From the NCBI GenBank assembly GCA_039621445.1, contig CP154956.1, positions 36,464,444 to 36,528,443 on the forward strand: DNA of 64,000 nucleotides, read 5' to 3'. The translations under genes and the position numbers were made by a program. Below are positions 56,519 through 64,000 of this stretch, in pieces. Numbering within the stretch: position 1 is the stretch's first letter; each line of letters begins with the position of its first letter. The stretch comes from Euglena gracilis (taxonomy: Eukaryota; Euglenida; Euglenophyceae; Euglenales). The notes under the pieces were generated by a model that worked only from the letters and a program-made list of their open reading frames with translations, was not told the origin of the DNA and made no database searches.

Positions 56519-57220
56519 GCCTGTCACTGAGCTGTTTGGCGCCAGGAAGTGCCAGAAGCCCGGCCCCACCGACGCCATGGCCGAGGTCAGGCCACTGGCA
56601 CTCAGCGGCTGGTACACGATCACCTCGCTGCCGTTCAGGAGGTTGACTTCCACCGACTCCAGATGGCCTGCAGGCCACCCCGCAGGAGCATGGGCCCCCT
56701 CCCCAAGAATTGGAAGCCCTGCATTGCAGAAAACTGGGGGGGGGGTCTATTCCTTTTGTAAATCAAAAAATGCTTCAGCGCTTCGCGGAGTGATCGGTCT
56801 GGGGCTCGAACGGGGTCGAAAACTAATGTCAAAACAAACGGTGTACTTGTATTTTTTGATGCTTTGGGTGGATGAGCAAAGGTGCAGGAAACCAATTTCT
56901 CCAAGTCAACATGTGTGAACATGCGTTCACCGAAATACTTTAAATTTTTGGAAATTTCCAATTCACCCCGAGAGGGCTTGTTGTGGGGAGGCATCTAATT
57001 CCGGGGGGTTCAGATTCGAGTTTGCGGCGCGCCAGCCATAATGGGCCAGGGGACGGCCCATTATGGCACTGTGGCCCCGACACAGAAGTTGACCCGCCAG
57101 TCAGCCCGCCACATCATGGCCCAAGCGAAATACCGCCCCGCCAACACCACACGCCACGCAGCACCGCACACTGAGGCCAGCTACGTGGAGGGTGGCTGTC
57201 TGCAGCTGCAGCGCCGCCCC
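42062..57220 (-). CDS. DUF229-type sulfatase-like protein (alkaline phosphatase superfamily)
   Basis: Eighteen or more exons with GT-AG borders, all phases agreeing: 57220-57172, 56667-56518, 54530-54396, 53935-53881 (tentative), 52676-52576, 52006-51801, 50931-50743, 49976-49918, 49621-49530, 49272-49182, 48656-48509, 48319-48239, 47843-47707, 47313-47208, 46838-46728, 46585-46469, 45607-45515, 44509-44394, 43809-43692, 42372-42301, 42157-42062 (TGA): 773 residues counted from 57220. The metal/nucleophile motif LVVLVDSIGR is at about 302-309 and the metal-binding LTSDHG at 538-543. Between them, SLPRV...QRRQYHVYEFFRF and HNVPQMFAGMQV follow the DUF229 order. NRTCAQAGVPHYFCLC at about 636 and the terminal YCVC are typical of the family. 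Many NxS/T and Cys suggest a secreted or lumenal protein. The substrate is unknown. Residues 1-130 are beta-rich and not recognised. Confidence 0.85.
43130..43570. mobile_element. Family B-like element
   Basis: Contains GTGCTGGCTGGACTCCCGGG, TTGGCCATTTTTGACCCC, a TTCGGCGCTTCGCACC hairpin-like stretch and CCAGCTTAAGCAAACCCC at the right. The left terminus is unclear, so the ends are approximate. In an intron of the sulfatase-like gene. Other partial copies: about 29822-30190 and 38800-38893. Confidence 0.55.
44837..45370. mobile_element. hAT-like MITE, family D (534 bp)
   Basis: Perfect 19-bp inverted ends CAGGGATGGATGGGAAGCC, with the perfect 8-bp flanking repeat CCCCCTGG (44829-44836, 45371-45378). 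Long C and G runs inside and a GGCGCGCAGCGCC hairpin. It lies in an intron of the sulfatase-like gene, between the exons at 44509-44394 and 45607-45515. A worn relative lies at about 7387-7509. Confidence 0.92.
48780..48960. repeat. AAATAACACCCCCC repeat, uninterrupted copy
   Basis: Same order as the 23-kb copy: AAATAACACC units, GGGGCCGATTTCGAGCGCCC, CCATGTAAAAATAACACCC, CTGGGGGCCCAGTTCGGGTG. No insertion at the site used by the family C element. Between exons 49272-49182 and 48656-48509 of the sulfatase-like gene. Confidence 0.75.
51230..51640. repeat. C/G-run repeat with GGCGCC hairpin
   Basis: Begins near GGGTGGGTGGGGGGCCTCCC and ends near GGGGGTCCACAACTAAAAAA. Contains TTCGGCGCCTTCGGCGCCGA, a strong hairpin, and CACCCACC blocks. 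Resembles families B-D in layout, but no clear inverted ends or target duplication were found. In an intron of the sulfatase-like gene. Confidence 0.5.
53440..53730. mobile_element. Degraded family A MITE
   Basis: Carries GCCGAAAAAAACAGCCACAT, GGTCAACTTTGGG, TTTCTGGCATCC and AGGGCAGTCCTTAAG in family order. Both termini are worn. In an intron of the sulfatase-like gene. Confidence 0.6.
54566..54844. mobile_element. Family A MITE, diverged
   Basis: Starts CAGGGCGGTGCG and ends AAGAACCGCCCTG, with the family order inside (AATCCACAGGAAA, GGGTCGAC, CTCCGGCATCC). No matching 8-bp flank, so it is probably old. Confidence 0.65.
55011..55298. mobile_element. hAT-like MITE, family A (288 bp)
   Basis: Starts CAGGGCGGTCCTGAAG and ends GGACCGCCCTG, with the perfect 8-bp flanking repeat TTTCCAAC (55003-55010, 55299-55306). 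The internal sequence matches the copy at 63292-63608. Confidence 0.93.
56427..56518. repeat. (CA)n microsatellite abutting a splice donor
   Basis: On the minus strand this GT tract starts exactly at the donor of the sulfatase-gene exon 56667-56518. Other CA/GT tracts: 8545-8573, 18560-18600, 20740-20870, 39420-39570, 47425-47462, 55495-55550. Several likewise abut exon donors (20878, 39570, 18599). Confidence 0.85.
56750..56900. mobile_element. Inverted fragment of family A MITE
   Basis: GGTCTGGGGCTCGAACGGGG and TTTTTTGATGCTTTGGGTGG are the reverse complement of the family A core. A similar inverted fragment is at about 8975-9060. Confidence 0.5.
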
Positions 57221-57917
57221 CTGGGCACTGGAGGGACAGAGGCACTGGCAGGGGGTCCAGGCCAGCTGGTGCAGTGTCTATCCAGGGGGGGGGGATGTGA
57301 AAGCCTGGCTCCAAAAAAAAAACATCGATAAAAATGTGCAAAAAATGCACGCTTTTTGGAGAAATGCGCAAAATGCCCAAAATCTGAGAGACAAACGCAA
57401 AAATCCCAAAAACGAAAAAATCCCCCCAAAAAACATGCAAAATGACACCAAATTTGCAAGAATTGTGTGGAATCATGAGGAGAATGACAGTTTCAAAAAA
57501 AATCGAAGGTTTCAAAAAATGCAAAAAAAAATTGCAAAGAAAATTTCAAATAATGTGAAAAGTTGGGTGAATTGGATGAAAAAATCGCGGAAAATGCACA
57601 AAAGACAAAAAATGCGCTGAAAAAAAAACGCGCAAAAAATGTGAAAAATATGAATTTTTTGGAAAAATCAAGGCATGCACAAAAAATGCACAAAAATTCA
57701 AAAAATTGCGAAACACATTCCCCCTCCCCCAGGGCGACCTCGATTAGTCGGACACGGAGGTCCAGAAAAGGAGAAGACTCCCAATTCTAGCCATTTGATG
57801 TGAACATAACCATCTTCGTGCTGTCGAATGGGGCTGGTACAGGGGGGGATTGGCGTGGAACAAAATTGGTTCCGACAGAAATTGTGGTGGAAAAAATTCA
57901 GCGAAATTCTTTTCAAA

Positions 57918-57980
57918 ATGGCCCGGAAGTATTTGGGAAGTTAAAAAAAATCCCGGAAGTATTTGGGAAGCTAAAAAAAA
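57918..57980. repeat. Two-copy 31-bp direct repeat
   Basis: CCCGGAAGTATTTGGGAAG followed by YTAAAAAAAAT occurs twice head to tail. It lies beside an A-rich TGCAAAAAATGCA low-complexity stretch (57310-57715). Confidence 0.7.
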
Positions 57981-58342
57981 TGACATGTGAAAAATTTGGG
58001 ACATCTCCATGAGAAACAAAGGTCCTAAATTTGAGCTGGTGACCACTTGTTTGGCAATCCCAAGAGCTTGAAATCTGGAAGGGAAAAGATCCAAAATCCT
58101 TGTAGGTGTGGTCCGTCGCTTGAAACAGGTTGTTAGCCATGACTGTCAGAGCAAGCAGTTTGTGTAGAGCTCTGAGATCCGGGGGATTGGGGACCAACGG
58201 GCACGTGCCCTCCGGCTCAAACCAACCACAGTGTTATGGACCCTGCCCCCCCCCCCCCGTTGCCACCCTGTTGCCTGTTGCCCCCAATGCCCCTCACCAC
58301 ACGACTCCCACTGCCGCGCCGCAGGGCGTGCCTGAGGGGCAC

Positions 58343-60342
58343 CGTCAAGACGACCGGGCCGGTGAGGGCCCCGGTCCCCGTCAGGCTCAGCGTGCCGGCG
58401 CCGTGCACCCCCACGCCGTCCGCCAGCGTCACGCTCTGGAAGTCGACGAGCGTGGTCGCGTCGCGGAGGAGGAGCTCCCCGACAGGCGGGGACCGGGCCT
58501 CGGCCCAACCGATGGAGGGGGGTCAGCGGCAGGGTTGGGGGGGGGGTCTTGGGCGGAGTCCTCGCCTGCGTGATGGTCTGGTTGATGGTGGTGTCCCTGA
58601 GGACCATGGCGTGCTGACGTGGCGACAAAGCATGCCCCACCACAACCCTGCTCACAAAAGTGCGCAATAAACCGCCGGGTATAGAACCCTCGAAGGCAAG
58701 AATCCTCCCGGTATCCTTCAGTTGGCGACCAAAGGCAGAGTCTCCCTTTGTTTGCAGAGCAGCCCTTAAGCGACGGACCAAAACGGTACCAGTGTTGGGC
58801 ATTGGAGAGAGGTCGTTTGCCACTTATTTTAGGCGAAAAAACCATTGTTTGACATCAGTTTTTCATTCGTTGAAAATCAAAGCAAATGAAACATGCTGCA
58901 AAAAAAGGTGCAAAATGGTGGAAATCAAGGAAAAAAACAGCCTTCCAGTCAAAATATCTGACTTGATTAAGACTTATATACACACACATACATATATACA
59001 TGTTGTATATACGTGTGTATATAGAACTCTTATTGGAATAATATAGCCCCTAGGGTCCTGAAATTCCGCTAATATAGAACCGAGGGGTTGAATGTTTGTG
59101 GGGGGGAGGTACACGACACAAGTAATCAGCAAAAGGATCAAGCCCATCCATCTGCATTAGCTTGTGCACACCCGGTCAACAGAAACTGGCTCCCCGAGAA
59201 CACGAGGGAAGTGGCGACGATCAGGGTTTCCAGGAACTCCACGCCGATGTCTGTGTTGAGGGTGGTGCCCCCGGCCTGGAGGCAGCCAGGACGGAAAGCA
59301 CAGGCAGTGGGGAGGGGGGGTGGGCGCGGTGCTCATTGTGCATGCAATGCCATCTCCAGAGATTCACTGAGTGAACCTGGGGGGGGGGGGGACTTTTCCC
59401 CAAGCCCAACCCCATCAACCCAAATCCATTGAAAAGTCGCTGAAAGTGTGGGGGGGGGGGCGGGCCCACCCAAAGCCACCCAAAATCGGCTGAAAACCCT
59501 TGAAAAAGGTTTTCAAGTCCCACTCTCACAAACCCTCGCACCCCCATCCCCTGGGGTCAGACCACTGTGAAGTGAGCAGCAATGAAAGGGAATCCAAAGG
59601 AGCAGGGGATTGAAGGGGGTTATGAATGAAGCTCTGGTCTGCCTCAATCAGGGAATCACTCCCAGAAATAAAAGCCCCAAAAATAACCAGCAGTCATGAC
59701 TTACTGGCTCTCCAGGGGGAGGTCCCAGCGTGTGACAGAGGGGGGTCCGACAAAAAAAAAACCCTTGTGGACCCGAAGCCAAACTCCCCTGTGTATTTGT
59801 GCTCCACACGGGAGATGACCTTGACAACCGTGGTGAATGTCAAGCCTACTCCAGGAAGAGGGTCAGGGCTATTGGTCAGGGATGGGGTTAGGGCGAAAAG
59901 GGGGTTAGGGTTAGGGTTCAGGCCGTTTGGCCGGATTTAGGCCCAAATTAGAATTCGGGCATAAATTTGAGAACAGATTTCGGCTGAACCCCCTAACTTC
60001 GGCCAAACCCTGAGCCTACCATTATTCCGAAGAAAAACCCTATGCCTAGAAACAAGAAAAATGCCAAAAAAAAAAATGCCGACGAAACCCCATCCGCTTG
60101 GCCAAAAGAAGGTGGACCTCCCCCACTAAACTACTGGAACTCCCTGGGGGGGGGGGCCATGCCAAACACCAACTGGTGGGCAACAGCAAAACCAAACGTG
60201 ATGTTCCTGGGAGGCTGGCCACGCACCCCCGACGTGACAAAGATGAGCTGCTGGGGGACGGCAGTTATGTCGTAGAAGTCGATGTTGCTGCCGTCCGGGA
60301 TCGTCAGCAGTGTGTTGGTCGTCAGCGTGCGGCAGTCTGACC
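58343..60342 (-). CDS. Beta-strand-rich extracellular exons, probable 5' part of the sulfatase-like gene
   Basis: Three exons read as protein on the same strand just upstream of the sulfatase-like gene. Exon 60342-60227 (CRTLTTNTLLTIPDGSNIDF...) has a CAG acceptor and a GTGCGT donor. Exon 59275-59172 (GGTTLNTDIGVEFLETLIVA...) joins it in phase 0. Exon about 58474-58343 contains VTLADGVGVHGAGTLSLTGT, the short Gly/Thr strand repeat of secreted right-handed beta-helix or autotransporter-like proteins, and joins the exon at 57220 in phase 0. The junction 59172/58474 does not fit in phase with the obvious sites, so an exon may be missing or a different border used. The next exon upstream was not found; a 2-kb transposon lies at 60752-62736. 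Alternatively these exons form a separate gene. Confidence 0.6.
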
Positions 60343-60751
60343 CTGGGGGGGGGGGGGGGCGGTGGATCCCAGAGGACAACGGCCAGCAAGAGCACGACTG
60401 TTGCCACCCTCATCCCATCTGCAGGCAAAGCCTTCTTGAAACAAGGTCAGCGTGTGGAAAGGGTTCAGTGGGGCATCTGAAATAAATGCCTTTTTACAAT
60501 TACAGAGTGGGCAAATATTATGGTGTACAAGAATTTTGGTAAAACACCCAAAATTTACAATATTTTTTTCTATAATTTTCGACCAATGTCAGATTCCCAC
60601 ACCCTCTTCCGTGAAGTCTCAGCCCAAAATGACAAAAAATGGCTGGGAAATGGTTTAAAATGCCCGAAAATGATAAATATTGCACAACTTTTGGCAAAGG
60701 TTGACCACTTTTTTAGAGGCAAAATAGCCAGATTTACTCAATCTCAATGAA

Positions 60752-62736
60752 CTTAGGCAGTCTACGTCGCACTTAGCTCACAAAAGTGGACTTGCCTTGC
60801 GCAATCGCGCAATCCGGGACCCATTCCGGAATTGTGGCCTTTATGAGGTCCTTTTTGGGGGCCTGTTTTTTTGGGTGAGAACACGTGACTCAAAACCCGC
60901 GAAACTGCACATCGGGGACGAGGGGGATTCGAAGGTTCCAATTCAAATCACGAGAAGACCATTGGACAGTTCCGAAAGCACAGCCTGTCACACCACTGTA
61001 GTCTCACACATTCCACCACCTGGGAGCTGATATACAAGTTCAGAGCTTCGAAGAGTATTCGCCCGGCAACGACTGCTGTCAAAATGGCTGCTTTGTGGAC
61101 AAAATGATGGGTTTGGGGTGTCCAGAATTCTATTGCCTTTTCGTCGTCAACTGGAAGGTTCCAGTTTGTGGAGCAAACCAAGAGCAACGACCCTGGCCAG
61201 AAAAAACAACTGAATGCAGAGCTCCGTGAACACCCGAAGCTCACTCTGGAAAAGGGTGTTGAACAGAGGCATTTCTCACAAACGGAAAACCCCAAAATCC
61301 TCGGACATGAAAATGACGCAGCTGGGGTATGATTTCACACACCAGAACAACTGCTCTTTGTGCATCATTTCAAGGCATATAGATGAGGTGCCCGACGAAG
61401 GGGTTGCGAAGGCTCTTTTTTTTGTCAGGCTGTAAGACATCGAAATCACCTTAACGTCCAACGGCTAATGAAAAGATACGTACCAGAGTTCAAATACGTT
61501 TCAGGGGAACATGGCGGATGGCACCCTATCATGCATCCATTTCTGATAAGCAAAATATCACGTCAGCAAATGGTCCCAGTGAGGATAAATTAACTGTGTT
61601 ACTTGCACAATCGCGCAAACAAAAAAAGCTGCTTTCGCAGTTGCGCAAACGAGTGTAAATTTCAATCACTTGCGCAATTGCGCAAGCAAGTTTCAAAGTA
61701 AATACAATTCCGCACTTCCAATTGTCCACAGGATGCCAAAAAAAGTCTTCACTTTACGTACTCTACACATCGGCAAAAACAACGGCTCCTGTTACTGTTA
61801 AAATCCTTTGCCTCACCTGTTCCCACAGTATCTGCCACAATGGATCATGCCGGCAGACAGACAGCGTTTCCGAGCAGTTTCATTTCCCGTGAAAATCAGG
61901 GAGCACATCACTCAGTCTGAAACAAACATATTAGGGGGCATGAAACTCGGCATACCAACTCCTTTGCGCTGTTGCGCAAGAGCTGACATTGTTTCAATAT
62001 CCCATTCAGTGGCATTGTGCCCCTTCCACTTCACGATAAAGATGGGGCGCCAACTTCCCTCCTCTGAAAAACCCTGAAAAGCATCTTCCAACCCTGGCTG
62101 CCAGAGCCCTTCCCCGCTGGCCGGTTGTGGGTACTGGAACCGGTGCCCTCACCGCTCGGTCGTGCCGCCACTCGGAAAACACCAACACCTCTCTCCCCAC
62201 ATTCCGGACTTCTCGGCCTTCCCAAACCGGTGCACCGTGGATTCTCTACACTGGTCCACGTCCCCTGGTCCAAGTGTCTGTGCAGGAAAAGGCAAAAAAG
62301 AGGCTTTTCAGAAATCTCTTTCGTGGGTTTTAAAACCAAAAAGGGGACCTTTTTTCCACGAGGTTTTGGGCACGCTCCGAGGCTGCCAGCACCAAGGGGA
62401 AAGAGTGGTCTGCAAACCCACCCCTCAGCCCCTGTTTCGTGCTTTTCACGTGATTTTCCCCATCCTTGGGCTGCAAGACATCGTCTCTGTCGATCGCCGA
62501 AAACGAGCCAGCAGCCGAAGAAAAAAAACCAGGCAAAGGGGGTTAAAAACCAACCCCAGTGTCGCCCCAGTGGAAAACAAAAAAGGAGGTGAATCTCGTT
62601 TTTTGGAGCGAAGAATAGAGCACAAAATTTTTTAGAATATTAGAATTTTTTAGAATATTACCATTTTTAGAATTGCGCAAATTGTGATTGCGCGAAGAAC
62701 TTCTAAAAAGCGAAAGTGCGAAGTAGACCGCCTAAG
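60752..62736. mobile_element. 2.0-kb DNA transposon, CTTAGGCRGTCTAC terminal inverted repeats, 5-bp target duplication
   Basis: Inverted ends of about 22 bp: CTTAGGCAGTCTACGTCGCA at 60752 and its near-complement ending at 62736. The direct repeat ATGAA flanks both sides (60747-60751, 62737-62741). Palindromes such as TTGCGCAATTGCGCAA occur inside (about 61677). Open frames are short and none is recognised. Same class as the 1489-4597 element by first bases, duplication length and internal palindromes. Confidence 0.85.
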
Positions 62737-63291
62737 ATGAATAGCATGGGCAAAACTACTCGACACATGGCAAAACAGTGTTTAGAAGTGGTTGAGAACC
62801 CAATTTTATCAAAATTATTTATTTTTTCCAAAAACATAATTTACCAAAATACTTTTACCGTAATTTGTTTACAATAATTCTGGTCTACCGTAATTTTTGT
62901 GTACCCTGCATTCGTCCAACTTGTACAATTTTGTACAAGTTGGACCAATGGAACTTGGACAAGTTCAACCAATTGTTTTGAACTGCAAAAAAAGCTTAAG
63001 TGCAAAAAAGCAAAAGTTGAAGATTGACCACCATATATTTAATCTCAACAATTCAGATCACAAACTCCAAATTCAATCACGTTTTGCGGAGATGACATTG
63101 AGTCAAAGCAAAAAAAAAAGTACGGGCAGTGAATATTATAGGGAAAATGTAACAGGGAAAAAGTTTGGACACACTTTGATCGTAAAATTTTTACGATTCT
63201 GGGAAATTGTAACGTCATGTTGTGTAAACTTTATGCCATCTGTCCTCGTGAGTGTGGTGAAAAAAGCTGTCAAAAATATGTCACTTGCAAG

Positions 63292-63608
63292 CAGGGCAGT
63301 CCTTAAGCAAATTAAAAAAAACTCCGCTGTCCCAGCACACTCAATGAAAATATACAGGAAAATGGGGAAAGAAATCTGGCACTCTTCGGTGAGAACAGGT
63401 CGACATTGGGGGAAAAAAACTGATCCTTGGCATCCTTGGACCATCGCCCATCCACCCAAATCATCAAAAAATGTGTTTTTGGACTTTTTAATTTTGGTCA
63501 GCCCGTTCAAGTCCCAGTCCGGCCCTTGGTCAGCTCTTTGGCCGAAAGGGGGGGCGGTCCTTAAGGAAATAAAAAAAAAAACTCTCCTGTCCTTTAAGGA
63601 CCGCCCTG
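63292..63608. mobile_element. hAT-like MITE, family A (317 bp)
   Basis: Starts CAGGGCAGTCCTTAAG and ends TTAAGGACCGCCCTG. Flanked by the perfect 8-bp direct repeat CTTGCAAG (63284-63291, 63609-63616). CAGGG termini plus an 8-bp duplication fit the hAT superfamily. No coding capacity. Confidence 0.93.
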
Positions 63609-64000
63609 CTTGCAAGGGCCATGCGTACGACAGCTGTTTTTCTATCACTATTTGTAATATGCCCTCCGTAGACAATAGACAGCATGTGTAGCCTTTGATG
63701 GTGCTGAGCTTCGCTTTTCCTGGCTCAAAGAGGCCGCCACCCTTGCACATCAGAAGCGTGCAGTGAGAAGAAATCACAGGCAACAGAAAGTGAGTACCAC
63801 AATTAGGAAATAAGGTGCTTCCCCAGAATTTTGCCTGCCCGTGATTGTTGACGGAATAGTGCAGCAGATCCCTGTCCCGCCCAGTAGCGGATTGGCAAGT
63901 TCAAGGGACGCTCCGTCAGCCCGCAGTGGAAGGGGTTGCCACCCCGCATTGTCCGAAGGCGACATTTGCCTGTGGCCTCAGCTTTGCAGGGTGCACTGTG

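Larger units (their letters stand above)
60343..64000. other. Right-hand region: transposons and unassigned sequence
   Basis: Holds the 2.0-kb element and the 317-bp family A MITE. The last 160 bp (63840-64000) has GC-richer, exon-like composition on the minus strand. It is too short to identify and could be a further upstream exon of the gene at 58343-60342 or unrelated. Confidence 0.4.

Noticed and set aside
60948-61295. 115-residue minus-strand frame in the 2-kb element as a transposase
   Set aside because: Too short and without recognisable catalytic residues; possibly a remnant, not supportable.

Overview
This window is nuclear DNA of a eukaryote, most likely a euglenozoan (euglenid or diplonemid). 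Every recognisable gene is broken into short GC-rich exons separated by introns of about 0.2 to 14 kb, and all of them lie on the minus strand. The lineage call rests on the introns of the acyl-CoA dehydrogenase gene. They lack GT/AG borders, have complementary ends, and mostly follow the pattern NNN-CAG ... CTG-NNNNN, which I know from euglenid and diplonemid 'nonconventional' introns. The interstitial repeat TTAGGG is compatible with this. No rRNA, tRNA, CRISPR or prokaryotic operon was seen.

Layout, reading the minus strand from right to left. (1) About 60.3-42.06 kb: a gene with extracellular beta-strand-rich N-terminal exons followed by a DUF229-type sulfatase-like (alkaline-phosphatase superfamily) domain. 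I traced 21 exons, phase by phase, with GT-AG introns down to the stop codon. (2) 39.73-16.51 kb: a single-pass membrane protein with an extracellular P/Homo-B domain (the domain that follows subtilisin-like proprotein convertases), one transmembrane helix and a cytoplasmic tail, also with GT-AG introns. One intron of 13.9 kb splits its P-domain. (3) 14.53-6.65 kb: a complete ten-exon short-chain acyl-CoA dehydrogenase of 419 residues, with a mitochondrial-type leader and nonconventional introns. (4) 1.115 kb to beyond the left edge: a second, tandem acyl-CoA dehydrogenase paralogue, of which the first two exons are in the window.

The rest is repeats. Several families of short non-autonomous DNA transposons start CAGGG and end CCCTG, with 8-bp (one 7-bp) target duplications as in hAT elements. 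One is nested inside another with both duplications legible. A second class of 2-3 kb elements starts CTTAG, has long terminal inverted repeats and 5-bp target duplications, and is studded with GCGCA/TGCGC palindromes. There are also microsatellites, a 49-bp minisatellite, a 32-36 kb block of kilobase-scale repeats and a block of telomere-type repeat.

The main biological point is that the nonconventional introns and the CAGGG...CCCTG transposons share the same end structure. Intron borders of 3 nt before CAG and 5 nt after CTG add up to an 8-bp target duplication. In intron 4 the duplication and the inverted ends are still readable. This supports hAT-like MITEs as the source of these introns.
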